DNA of 64,000 nt from Ruegeria sp. Alg231-54. Its GTDB lineage: Bacteria; Pseudomonadota; Alphaproteobacteria; Rhodobacterales; Rhodobacteraceae. This document shows, one piece after another, positions 54,535 through 63,904 of the stretch (position 1 is the first letter of the stretch; every line of letters begins with the position of its first letter). Where the stretch lies: contig NZ_FREZ01000009.1 in assembly GCF_900143525.1 (NCBI RefSeq), positions 7 through 64,006 on the forward strand, in the 5' to 3' direction. The notes beneath the pieces are model-generated. The model did not search any database. It was not told the origin of the DNA and saw nothing but the letters and a program-made list of their open reading frames with translations. A program made the translations under genes and the position numbers.

Positions 54535-54704
54535 AACCTCATGTCGATGCGGCCAACGGGGCCGGTTTTGGGAATGGGTGACGCGTTTGAAGAGGAACCG
54601 GTGTGTTGCGCGGTCTCAGCGGGCGATCCTTCCTGATGGCCGGCCTGGTTCTGGTCGGCGGGTGAGGCATAGAACGATCTGAACGTGTGTTGGAAACTCA
54701 ACAC
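54531..54704 (-). pseudogene. Probable C-terminal remnant of fliK (hook-length control)
   Basis: A 57-codon open stretch reads out directly into flgD with a GTGA start/stop overlap. Its end, IPKTGPVGRIDMRL, looks like the end of FliK proteins, and fliK is the usual gene just before flgD. The large N-terminal and core parts of FliK are missing: a stop lies just upstream of 54704 and the cyclase gene ends at 54741. So fliK appears to be truncated. The assignment is inference from position and a short tail, and could be a chance frame. Confidence 0.45.
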
Positions 54705-54740
54705 TCAGTGCTTTGAAACATTGCAAACCGATCGCGTAAA

Positions 54741-56312
54741 TCAAGCGTTCAGAACGGCATCCGCGGAAGTTCTGAGAGCATATGACTCGACCGGTTGCGA
54801 CACGTTATGCAGCTTGACGTCGCCAAGCGGCAGAGCGTTGGCGCAGGCGGGCAAAATATCGGCAGACACGACAATCCTGTGGTTTTTGGTTTTTCCGTAT
54901 TCACCCAGACGCGCAGCGATGTTTGCGGCTTGTCCGATCACGGTAAAGTCCAGCCGTTCACGCGAGCCGACATTGCCGTAGGTTACGCGCCCATAGGCAA
55001 CACCAATGGAGCAATCGCAATGTGCATCTGACCCTGACTGGCGCAACTCTCCCAGTTTTTCGACGATATCGATGGCGCTGCGCTGGGCATTATCGCGGGC
55101 GGCTTTTGCATCCTCGCCTGCCGGAAACACGGCAAGGACAGCGTCGCCTATGAACTTTAGGACCTCGCCGCCATTTTCATGCACGATGCCAGAAACGGTT
55201 TCGAAAAAGTCGTTCAACAGATTGATATACGCCTCGCGCCCAAGCTGTTCCTCAAGACTGGTCGAATTGCGGAGGTCGCAGAACATGATGGCAGCATCAA
55301 TTTCATCGCCGTCACCGCGCCGGATTTCACCCCCAAGTACGCGCGCACCCGATCGTTTTCCGACATAGGTTTCCAGCAGGACCTGCGCGTTTTCGCGCTG
55401 CATGAAAACCTCATAGAACCGGGCGATGACCAGCGAACATTCGAACACCAGCCCAAGGTTTTCGGTCGTGAAACCGTCCGGGTGATCACAGGTCAGGGTC
55501 AGAACGTTGGTCCGCCCATCCGAGAACGGCAACGGCATGGCGACATAGTCGGTTGCCCCCTTTTCCCGCAGGTCTTCCATGATCGGAAAGCTGTTGTGGG
55601 GGTTTTCCGCGTTCAGCCGCTGACGCACACCGCCCAGCCCGTTCGACACATGGCGCAACGGACTGTTGATGTATGCCGGGTGGTCGTGGATTTCATAGGT
55701 CGGAACATTGGTCGAGATCTCAGCCTCGCCCTTTTCCCAGATATAGTGTTTGCCGGCGATCAGAGGGTGCAGGGACCATGTCAGAATGCTGAGGCGTTGA
55801 ATGGCAATCCCGTGTTCCAGCATTTTCTCGGCCAGCGCTTTGGTGAACGCCTCAGGCGTGTTGTTTGCGGACGCCCCACGCATCAGCCAATCGATCAAAG
55901 GGCCGCTGATATTGCCGTCTTGGGGTTCCCGCAGTTGGTTGTCGCCCAAATCGATCCGGGAATAAGCATTGGGTAAAAACCCGATATGCCCCTGAATGGC
56001 GGCGCTTTCGGGGAGAGCTTCTTCGTAGGCCCAAACGGAATTGGCAAGCCGTTCGCCGCCAAGAATGACGTCGTGATAGGTTGCGGTGCCCTTGAAGGGG
56101 CAAAAAGTCTGCAACTCGGTTTCGTCGCTGAGATCCACCAGCACGTCTTCGCGCGGAATGTAGATCGTCGGCGGCAGCCGTGTTTCGTACATGACTTTGG
56201 CGTTGCTGCTTTCGGCTAAAAGGGTCTGGTCCCGGTAAATCGCAATCTTACCATCTAACCGTTCGACCGAGATTCCATAGCCTTTTGGTCTTGCTGTGGC
56301 GTGGACGTTCAT
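54741..56312 (-). CDS. DUF427-adenylate/guanylate cyclase fusion
   Basis: A 523-residue protein. Residues ~15-115 form a DUF427 domain (YRDQTLLAESSNAKVMYETRLPPTIYIPREDV, CPFKGTATYHDV, NSVWAYEEAL). Residues ~130-330 are a linker/sensor-like region. Residues ~335-515 are a class III cyclase domain with metal aspartates D346 (FCDLRNST) and D390 (KFIGDAVLAVF), and NIAARLGEYG. DUF427 on its own is a small soluble domain of unknown role; as sensor input to a cyclase it is unusual. Two ATGs are possible; the one at 56312 is six bases from AGGGAGG and is preferred over 56318. Confidence 0.87.
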   Translation of the reverse strand: MNVHATARPKGYGISVERLDGKIAIYRDQTLLAESSNAKVMYETRLPPTIYIPREDVLVDLSDETELQTFCPFKGTATYHDVILGGERLANSVWAYEEALPESAAIQGHIGFLPNAYSRIDLGDNQLREPQDGNISGPLIDWLMRGASANNTPEAFTKALAEKMLEHGIAIQRLSILTWSLHPLIAGKHYIWEKGEAEISTNVPTYEIHDHPAYINSPLRHVSNGLGGVRQRLNAENPHNSFPIMEDLREKGATDYVAMPLPFSDGRTNVLTLTCDHPDGFTTENLGLVFECSLVIARFYEVFMQRENAQVLLETYVGKRSGARVLGGEIRRGDGDEIDAAIMFCDLRNSTSLEEQLGREAYINLLNDFFETVSGIVHENGGEVLKFIGDAVLAVFPAGEDAKAARDNAQRSAIDIVEKLGELRQSGSDAHCDCSIGVAYGRVTYGNVGSRERLDFTVIGQAANIAARLGEYGKTKNHRIVVSADILPACANALPLGDVKLHNVSQPVESYALRTSADAVLNA

Positions 56313-56419
56313 CTTCATCCTCCCTGGCGCGGGGTCCCTATAGGATGGGCCTTGTGAAGAGGTTTTCCAAGGGGCAGCCTCGGCATTTTTCTGCACGATA
56401 GCTGTGCGGTCCTAGTGGA

Positions 56420-57121
56420 TCAGACCATCTGGATCACGTCCTTTTCGATGGACAACATATAACCTTTCTTGGCGATGTTCTTGACCAGCAATTCGCTGAC
56501 CATCTGATTACCCAAGGCGTCACGCAGCCGTTTTATCCGCGTAGCGCCAGCGGCTTCGTCACAATCGGCAGCGCTTTTGCCCGAAATCACTGCTTCGATC
56601 TGAACGCCGGACAGGACCTCGTCATCCAGTCGGGATTCGGCAAGGACTGACAGGGTCTCCATCGCAGCTGGGGTCAGTTTGAAGTCCATATTATTCAGAT
56701 ATACGGTGTTTTCCTCGCGACTGATCAGCAGCGACGTGACCTGAATACCCGTGCGCTCGATCTGCGCCATCCGGCGGTTCAGCATCACCAGCATCACCAA
56801 AAAGACCAGCGCCGTCACAAGCATGGCGCTGGCAAAGACCAGCAATACGAAAATCACCATCCGATAGCTGGACAGGGTATCGGCAAAGGCGGTGCCGGAC
56901 TGGGCCAGAATCTCAAGCAGCCGGATTTCCGTCTGCGACGTCAGGTCGCTTTCGACAAACAACCGCTCCACTCGCGCGTTGAAGGCGTTGGCGTCTGGCA
57001 GGGTCCAGAACAGGAAGACGGCGGCGGTTATCAGGATCAGGACGATTGCCGCTATACCTGCGCCGACCAATCGTGTGCCTGACCGCCTGGCCTCAGTAAC
57101 GGAGATAGAATTGTCCGGCAT
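56420..57121 (-). CDS. Membrane protein with C-terminal OmpR-type winged helix
   Basis: A 233-residue protein with a short cytoplasmic start, TM1 (~17-40), an extracytoplasmic loop of ~48 residues, TM2 (~88-114), then a cytoplasmic part. Residues ~140-225 fit the OmpR/PhoB winged-helix pattern: DFKLTPAAMETLSVLAES, RIKRLRDALG, and the wing LVKNIAKKGYML. ToxR/CadC-type regulators have the DNA-binding domain at the N-terminus; here the order is reversed. Start at 57121 is supported by AAGGAAGG. The upstream secreted-protein gene overlaps it by 29 bases. Direct DNA binding is predicted, not shown. Confidence 0.75.
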   Translation of the reverse strand: MPDNSISVTEARRSGTRLVGAGIAAIVLILITAAVFLFWTLPDANAFNARVERLFVESDLTSQTEIRLLEILAQSGTAFADTLSSYRMVIFVLLVFASAMLVTALVFLVMLVMLNRRMAQIERTGIQVTSLLISREENTVYLNNMDFKLTPAAMETLSVLAESRLDDEVLSGVQIEAVISGKSAADCDEAAGATRIKRLRDALGNQMVSELLVKNIAKKGYMLSIEKDVIQMV

Positions 57122-57377
57122 TGGCCTTCCTTTTATCCAACCCTTCTGGCCCAAAGACAGACATGACATTCAACAATGTCCAGCCCGACGCACTAAGGCG
57201 TTTTGAGGCTTCTTGCTGAGCCTGTCCTTTGTCACAGGCCGAAACCTGCATCACGCCGTAATGCAGCCGCAGTGGATTGTCCTGCTTGGCCTTGTAGTCC
57301 GCATAGCACTCCGCCGACGCGGCGGTACCAAGCGATATCAGGGCCGCAACGGCCAGAGAAGAGAGGATCGGTTTCAT
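57093..57377 (-). CDS. Small secreted protein, 94 residues
   Basis: Signal peptide MKPILSSLAVAALISLGTAASA, then a ~72-residue mature domain with two cysteines (ECYADYKAKQDNPLRLHYGVMQV and SACDKGQAQ) that may pair. The end is WTLLNVMSVFGPEGLDKRKANAGQFYLRY. I do not recognise a named family. The last 29 bases overlap the start of the membrane winged-helix gene, so the two are co-translated. A periplasmic partner of that protein is a reasonable guess. Confidence 0.75.
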   Translation of the reverse strand: MKPILSSLAVAALISLGTAASAECYADYKAKQDNPLRLHYGVMQVSACDKGQAQQEASKRLSASGWTLLNVMSVFGPEGLDKRKANAGQFYLRY

Positions 57378-57554
57378 AGGCTGCATCCTGCGCATGGGTT
57401 TGCACGATATTCAATAACCTAAGGGGTTTGAGGGGCGTGATATCGGATAACAACCGCCCGTTATTGCTTGTCCGAAGGGTGCGGACCCAGTGTTGGGGCA
57501 TCACGTTTGCGGTCTGTGCCGGATCGCCCCGAAACACCAGGAAGGACACGCATC

Positions 57555-58022
57555 ATGCACCGGAAGTTCATCGCTTTTATCGTTGCCACCGCTATCACCA
57601 TCACCGGCGTCTCAGCCTCGCAGGCGCGGGCGGCGGATGCCAAGGACATCCTTGGCGGGCTTGCTGCCATCGCGATCATCGGTGCCGGGGTCCACTACTA
57701 TAACAAGGAAAAACGCAAGGACCGGACGACGCGTCATCAGACCTACACGCCTCAGCCTTATGCGGCCCAGCCCAGTTACCCAGTGCGCCCCTTGCCGCAA
57801 CACGTCGCGCGGTATGATCTGCCGCAGAAATGCCTGCGCAAGTATAGCGCCTATTCGAACAATCACCCGCTTCTGGCTCCGAAATGCCTCAAGAAGCATT
57901 ACAAACATGCCAATAGCCTGCCGCAAGAGTGCAAGGTCGGTTTCTGGAACGGCAATAAGGTGAACCGGGCATATGAACCCGCATGCCTGCGCCAGAAGGG
58001 ATACCGCGTCGTTTACAAGTAA
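57555..58022 (+). CDS. Secreted basic hypothetical protein, 155 residues
   Basis: A signal peptide (MHRKFIAFIVATAITITGVSASQARA) is followed by a small hydrophobic LGGLAAIAIIGAGVHYY segment, a proline/tyrosine/glutamine-rich linker, and a basic domain with four regularly spaced cysteines (PQKCLRKYSAY, APKCLKKHY, PQECKVGFW, EPACLRQKGY). The YGX-rich, cysteine-paired tail suggests a periplasmic or surface protein. No named family recognised. Start at 57555 follows AGGAAGGA. It is divergent from the 57377 gene and ends in a terminator. Confidence 0.78.
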   Translation: MHRKFIAFIVATAITITGVSASQARAADAKDILGGLAAIAIIGAGVHYYNKEKRKDRTTRHQTYTPQPYAAQPSYPVRPLPQHVARYDLPQKCLRKYSAYSNNHPLLAPKCLKKHYKHANSLPQECKVGFWNGNKVNRAYEPACLRQKGYRVVYK

Positions 58023-58063
58023 TCACTTTCGAGCAGGAGCGGTGCCACAGAAGCGCCGCGCAG

Positions 58064-58095
58064 GAGAGGGTGGCACAAGCCGCCCTCTCTTTTTG
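58064..58095 (+). terminator. Intrinsic terminator before rnhB
   Basis: GAGAGGG-T-GGC pairs with GCC-G-CCCTCTC around ACAA and is followed by TTTTTGTC. It ends the 57555 transcript 41 bases past its stop and lies 37 bases before the rnhB ATG. Confidence 0.85.
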
Positions 58096-58132
58096 TCTTG
58101 CGGTGGGGCGCGAAACGCGGTTTTCGGTTGGT

Positions 58133-58750
58133 ATGACAACGCCAGATTATTCGATTGAACAGGCGGCAGTGGCGCAAGGGTATCTGCGCATTGCCGGTGT
58201 GGATGAAGTGGGCCGTGGGCCATTGGCCGGGCCAGTGGTTGCTGCCGCCGTGATCCTGAACCCCGAAGATATTCCCGAGGGGCTGAACGATTCCAAGAAA
58301 CTGACGGCGAAACGACGGGCTGTTTTGGATATCGCGGTACGTGACCGGGCTGAATTTGCGATAGCTGAAGCCTCAGTTGCCGAGATTGACGAACACAACA
58401 TCTTGCGTGCCTCGCATCTGGCGATGGAACGTGCGGTTGCGGCCTTGGATCCGCCGCCTGACTATCTGCTGATCGACGGAAACATGATCCCGCGGGGTTT
58501 GACGATCCCGGCGCAGGCGGTGGTCAAAGGGGATGCGCATTCCGTGTCGATTGCAGCGGGTTCGATCATTGCCAAAAACTGGCGCGATCAACTGATGGTG
58601 GATTTGGCGCAACAGCATCCCGGCTATGGATGGGAGAAGAACGCAGGCTATCCGTCAAAACAACACAGGGAAGCGCTACAAAAACTTGGTGTGACCCCAC
58701 ATCATAGGCGTTCGTTCAAGCCGGTACACAATATCTTGTATCAAGAGTAA
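58133..58750 (+). CDS. rnhB: Ribonuclease HII
   Basis: A 205-residue RNase HII that nicks RNA in RNA/DNA hybrids and removes single ribonucleotides. The active-site motif is AGVDEVGRGPLAGPVVAAAVIL, then LNDSKKLTAKRR, YLLIDGN and VKGDAHSVSIAAGSIIAKNWRD, all with the expected acidic residues. I start at 58133; the open frame upstream crosses the terminator of the previous gene. Confidence 0.95.
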   Translation: MTTPDYSIEQAAVAQGYLRIAGVDEVGRGPLAGPVVAAAVILNPEDIPEGLNDSKKLTAKRRAVLDIAVRDRAEFAIAEASVAEIDEHNILRASHLAMERAVAALDPPPDYLLIDGNMIPRGLTIPAQAVVKGDAHSVSIAAGSIIAKNWRDQLMVDLAQQHPGYGWEKNAGYPSKQHREALQKLGVTPHHRRSFKPVHNILYQE

Positions 58751-58763
58751 ATCGTAAGCCGCT

Positions 58764-58802
58764 GATTCAAAAAAGAAATTGACGGGGAATCGACTTTGAC
58801 TC
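58764..58802. promoter_or_regulatory. Three GANTC methylation sites in the ccrM promoter region
   Basis: GATTC (58764), GAATC (58787) and GACTC (58798) lie in the 106-bp gap before ccrM. GANTC is the site that CcrM itself methylates, and methylation of such sites in its promoter controls the gene in Caulobacter. A TTGACG -35-like box lies at 58779-58784. No clear CtrA box was found. Confidence 0.65.
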
Positions 58803-58847
58803 ATCCTTGTCTCAACCAAATGAGCGCAAAAGCGCCGTGGAACTTGA

Positions 58848-59960
<1,113 letters not shown>

Positions 59961-60011
59961 TTTCAAGAATACCGCCGGTGCCTGTGGCCTGACACAAGGC
60001 ACTACGCCTTG

Positions 60012-60036
60012 CCCCGCCGATCTCGGCGGGGTCTTT
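60012..60036 (+). terminator. Intrinsic terminator after ccrM
   Basis: CCCCGCCGA/TCGGCGGGG forms a tight stem and is followed by TCTTTTGTTTTATT, 52 bases past the ccrM stop. Confidence 0.88.
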
Positions 60037-60104
60037 TGTTTTATTCTTCATTCAGTTCCGATATGAGATTCCTTGTCCTGCTGCTCACGGAAGGAACCAT
60101 GGCA

Positions 60105-61487
60105 ATGTCGGATACCACAGCCAGCGAAACCCGATTTGGGCGGTTTTTTGTGACACAGCCAGACAAGTATGATCTGGACAACAAGTACACCGAGGCAGCG
60201 CTGGAACGGCATAAGCGCGAAGGGTTGGAACTGGCCGTTCGTGCCCGCTGGGTGGCGATGGGCTTTACCGGCATTTTGTTGATCTACCTGAACCCCCATT
60301 GGGACGTTCTGTGGTATCACTTCATCCTGTTATTGATTTGCGCCAATGGTTGGTTGATCCGGCGGGCAGGCAGCGTGGGCCAGTCACGAGTCGAGCTTTT
60401 GCTGATCTTCGTCGACTTGCTGATCATGACTTTGGGGATGATCGTGCCGAACCCGTTCAGCGATGATGTTCGACCGCTGGCAATGCAATACCGGTTCGAT
60501 AACTTCCAGTATTTCTTCATCATTCTGGCAGCGGGAACTCTGGCCTATTCGTGGCGCACGGTCGTGGCTATCGGCACGTGGACGGCGACGATGTGGACAG
60601 TGGGCTGGATCATCGCCTGGTGGGTGGCTACGCCAATTCCGGGCATCAGTGAGCGCGTGTACGAGGCATTGGCCGGATATCCGGATGTTGCGGAACTTCT
60701 GGATCCCAACAGCTTTATGGTCCCTCAGCGTATTCAGCAGGTGATCGTATTCCTGATGGTTGCGGTTACGCTTGGTATCTCGATGCGGCGGCTCAATCGA
60801 TTGTTGATGACAAATGCCGGGCTTGAAAGGGAGCGTGCAAACCTGTCGCGATATTTCTCTCCGAACGTCGTGGACGAACTCAGCCAGAATGATGAGCCGC
60901 TCAAGCAGGTTCGCAAAGAAGACATCGCCGTTTTGTTCATCGACATCGTGGGGTTTACCAAATTCGCGGCCGGGCGCGACCCGTATGACGTCATTGAAGT
61001 TTTGCGCGGCTTTCACGCGCGAATGGAAACCGAGGTGTTTCGCCATCATGGCACGTTGGACAAATACCTTGGGGATGGTTTGATGGCCACATTCGGTACG
61101 CCGGTGACCACCCCATTGGATGCCAGTAACGCGGTGGCTTGCGCCCGCGATATGGTGGATGTGATTGATCGCTGGAACCTGGAGCGGCGACGGGCAGGTG
61201 AGCCGGAAATTCGTGTAGGAATTGGGGTTCACTATGGCTCGGTGGTATTGGGAGATATCGGAGCAAACCGACTGGAATTTGCGGTTATCGGGGATGCGGT
61301 GAATGTCTCCGCCAAGCTCGAAGCGATGACGCGTGATCTTGGTGTCCGCGTGGTGCTGAGTGACGCGGTCCGGGCACAGGTGATGCAAGAGGGCAATAAC
61401 GCCGCCGACCTGACAGCAGGTTTTGTGAAGCATGAAAACCAGCCGGTACGCGGGGTGCAGGGAACTATGGATATCTGGGCGCAGTAG
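60105..61487 (+). CDS. Membrane-bound adenylate/guanylate cyclase
   Basis: A 460-residue protein with about six hydrophobic segments between residues ~45 and 228. A linker with FSPNVVDELSQ and a class III cyclase domain (~273-450) follow. Metal aspartates are D280 (LFIDIVGFTKFA) and D324 (KYLGDGLMATF); VNVSAKLEAMTRD follows. It makes cAMP (or cGMP) in response to an unknown membrane signal. ATG at 60105 is nine bases from GGAAGGA; ATG at 60099 is too close, and one at 60063 lacks a site. It is the second cyclase in the window. Confidence 0.9.
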   Translation: MSDTTASETRFGRFFVTQPDKYDLDNKYTEAALERHKREGLELAVRARWVAMGFTGILLIYLNPHWDVLWYHFILLLICANGWLIRRAGSVGQSRVELLLIFVDLLIMTLGMIVPNPFSDDVRPLAMQYRFDNFQYFFIILAAGTLAYSWRTVVAIGTWTATMWTVGWIIAWWVATPIPGISERVYEALAGYPDVAELLDPNSFMVPQRIQQVIVFLMVAVTLGISMRRLNRLLMTNAGLERERANLSRYFSPNVVDELSQNDEPLKQVRKEDIAVLFIDIVGFTKFAAGRDPYDVIEVLRGFHARMETEVFRHHGTLDKYLGDGLMATFGTPVTTPLDASNAVACARDMVDVIDRWNLERRRAGEPEIRVGIGVHYGSVVLGDIGANRLEFAVIGDAVNVSAKLEAMTRDLGVRVVLSDAVRAQVMQEGNNAADLTAGFVKHENQPVRGVQGTMDIWAQ

Positions 61488-61571
61488 AACGGGCAGCTCC
61501 CGCCGATCTGACACGCATCAGAGATGCGCGTCATTCTGTTGGGCCGGGCAGCGCGCGGGCGCGCGCTGCGG

Positions 61572-62708
61572 TCACGAACGCGGCAACGGGTTGAGAGATC
61601 TGTTGTACGGTTTCCAATCGGTGACTTCGGGATAATATTGACGCCGCCAGGCCCGAACGCGGGGGTTCATGACCCGCCGCCAAAGCGGTGGGACCATCGC
61701 AGCGACGGTCATAACCGGATAGCCATAGGGCAGTTGCGGAGCCGCATCTTCCGAATGATGCTGCAGCAGCGGAAAGCGCCGGTTGGGTTTGTAGTGATGG
61801 TCCGAGTGACGCTGCAGGTTGATCAGCAGCCAGTTCGACGCTTTTTGCGAGGCGTTCCACGAATGGCGCGGCTGGACATGCTCGTACTTGCCATCGCCAA
61901 GGTGTTTGCGGGTCAGGCCGTAATGTTCGACGTAGTTCACCAGTTCCAGCTGCCATATGGCGACGCCTGCCTGCACCAGGAACAGGGCAACGCCCGGCCA
62001 TCCCCCGACCACGAAAGCCAACGCCAGCATACCCGCCTGAAGCGCCCAATAGCGCCAGAACGGGTTCGCCGGGTCGGTCCACGGACGTTGCTTCCGCGCG
62101 AGCTTGTCCCGTTCTGCGTGGAAGGCGGACGCAAGGCACTGCCACAGAACGCGAGGATAGAAGCGGTGAAACCCTTCATTGTACCGCGCAGTGACCGGAT
62201 CGCGCGGCGTCCCGACATAGCGGTGGTGGACCAGCAGGTGTTCTGACCGGAAGTGAGAATACAACACCATGGCCAGTAGAATATCACCCAGCCAACGTTC
62301 TGACCGCCCTTTCTGGTGCATCAGTTCATGGCTGTAGTTGATCCCGATGGTGCCCGAAATCACACCCATCCCGAAGAACAATCCAATCTTGCTAAAAACA
62401 GACAGGTGATCGGTATGTGTGGCGTACCAGAGCAACCCAAACAGCGTAAGAAACTGAACCGGGGCCCATGCCTTGGTCAGCAGAATGTACCATTTGAGAC
62501 CGCCGTCCGGCGTGGCCGGATCGGCATTTTCAAGGTTCCGCCCCGTTAACCGATCCAGAACTGCAAACGCCCACCAAGTCAAAAGAGGCACAAGCAAGAC
62601 CCACCAGCCTCCGGCAACGGCGGTAAGCCAGATGACGGGGATCAGCAGGAAGGACACCCAGAAGGGCAATGCCACTTGCCAGCGTGACAGACTGTCTGAT
62701 GCGATCAT
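61572..62708 (-). CDS. alkB: Alkane 1-monooxygenase (AlkB)
   Basis: A 378-residue integral-membrane di-iron hydroxylase that oxidises the terminal carbon of medium-chain alkanes. Hydrophobic segments surround the histidine boxes: SHELMH, SEHLLVHHRYVGTPRD, NYVEHYGL and LQRHSDHHYKPNRR. The last two are diagnostic for AlkB rather than a fatty-acid desaturase. The usual electron donors rubredoxin and its reductase are not encoded in the window. Start at 62708 has CGGAG eight bases ahead; the longer frame is not supported. Confidence 0.93.
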   Translation of the reverse strand: MIASDSLSRWQVALPFWVSFLLIPVIWLTAVAGGWWVLLVPLLTWWAFAVLDRLTGRNLENADPATPDGGLKWYILLTKAWAPVQFLTLFGLLWYATHTDHLSVFSKIGLFFGMGVISGTIGINYSHELMHQKGRSERWLGDILLAMVLYSHFRSEHLLVHHRYVGTPRDPVTARYNEGFHRFYPRVLWQCLASAFHAERDKLARKQRPWTDPANPFWRYWALQAGMLALAFVVGGWPGVALFLVQAGVAIWQLELVNYVEHYGLTRKHLGDGKYEHVQPRHSWNASQKASNWLLINLQRHSDHHYKPNRRFPLLQHHSEDAAPQLPYGYPVMTVAAMVPPLWRRVMNPRVRAWRRQYYPEVTDWKPYNRSLNPLPRS

Positions 62709-62767
62709 CGCTTCGCTCCGAGAAACTGTGGGCAGATTAGCCCTACCCGGCAATGCCACACAATGGG

Positions 62768-63823
62768 TTACGTAGAGCGCCAGAGGTCATACGCTTTGCG
62801 CATAACAGTAGGTAGGTCACTGGGGCGGAAAGCGTGTTTTTCCATGACAATCAGATCGTCATGCGACCAGCCGACCGGCAGCGTGGCCGTCCAGATGCGC
62901 AGGATCAGGTGGAAGTGGGTAAATGTATGGCGTACCTCACCCGGCAGCTCCCGCCATTCGCACGGGAAGGGCGGTGCATCGGATGGGCCGTCTGACCATT
63001 CTGACCCCGGCCAGCCCAGCATACCACCCAGCAGCCCCTTGTCGGGACGACGTTCCATCAGAAAGGCTCCGTTATCGCCTTGGGCTATATAGACATGGCC
63101 GTATCGCGTGGGTTTGGGCTTTTTCGGTGTCTTGCGTGGCAAATCGGATTGCGTTCCGGCGGCGCGAGCGGCGCATGGGGCTTGCACTGGGCAGATACCG
63201 CAGGCCGGAGATTTTGGTGTGCAGATTGTTGCCCCGAGGTCCATGACCGCCTGCGCATAATCACCCGGGCGGGTGAAAGGCGTAAGCGCAGCCGCATGCT
63301 CTTTCAATTGTGGTTTTGAACCTGGCAACGGGTCATGAATGTCGTAAAGGCGCGCCATAACCCGTTCCACGTTGCCGTCCAACACGGTTTCGGGTCGGTC
63401 GAAGGCGATGGCGGAAATTGCAGCGGCGGTGTAGGGACCGATTCCCGGCAAATTGAGGAGCGCGTCGTAGGTATCGGGGAACGTTCCACCATGCTGTTCG
63501 GCCACGACCCGGGCGCATTTCAACAAATTGCGGGCGCGAGCATAGTAGCCAAGCCCCGCCCACTCCCCCATAACCTGATCATCCGGGGCAGCGGCCAGTG
63601 CCTTAACTGTCGGCCAACGGTTTGTGAATCGCACGAAATAGTCGCGCACAGCCGCAACGGTGGTCTGCTGCAGCATGACCTCGGACAACCAAATGCGGTA
63701 GGGATCGGGCATCACGCCCGCAGCCCGATCGGCAGGAGCTACGCGCCAAGGCATCTCGCGGGCATGGCGGTCGTACCAATCCAGCAGCGCACCGCTCACG
63801 TCAAATTCACCGGAGTCACGCAA
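62768..63823 (-). CDS. mutY: A/G-specific adenine glycosylase
   Basis: A 351-residue repair enzyme that removes adenine opposite 8-oxoguanine. The helix-hairpin-helix/catalytic region is LPGIGPYTAAAISAIAFDRPETVLDGNVERV, with the catalytic aspartate. The iron-sulfur cluster motif CTPKSPACGICPVQAPC has the C-x6-C-x2-C-x5-C spacing. The C-terminal ~110 residues form the MutT-like domain that reads the oxidised G. It starts with TTG at 63823, backed by AGGGAGA ten bases upstream. Divergent from the DUF721 gene. Confidence 0.95.
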   Translation of the reverse strand: MRDSGEFDVSGALLDWYDRHAREMPWRVAPADRAAGVMPDPYRIWLSEVMLQQTTVAAVRDYFVRFTNRWPTVKALAAAPDDQVMGEWAGLGYYARARNLLKCARVVAEQHGGTFPDTYDALLNLPGIGPYTAAAISAIAFDRPETVLDGNVERVMARLYDIHDPLPGSKPQLKEHAAALTPFTRPGDYAQAVMDLGATICTPKSPACGICPVQAPCAARAAGTQSDLPRKTPKKPKPTRYGHVYIAQGDNGAFLMERRPDKGLLGGMLGWPGSEWSDGPSDAPPFPCEWRELPGEVRHTFTHFHLILRIWTATLPVGWSHDDLIVMEKHAFRPSDLPTVMRKAYDLWRST

Positions 63824-63904
63824 GTTTTATCTATCTCCCTGTCGGGTTTCGCTGGCGCCTGTTGTCCTGCCCTTTACAATAGCGGCGCAGGAGTTGGAAA
63901 CCAG

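Noticed and set aside
55179..55976. Open frame of 265 codons on + strand within the cyclase gene
   Set aside because: Shadow of the DUF427-cyclase gene, with no ribosome site and no recognisable domain.
60384..61514. Open frame of 376 codons on the minus strand opposite the membrane cyclase
   Set aside because: Shadow of the cyclase; rich in His, Arg and Gln, as expected for antisense of GC-rich coding DNA.
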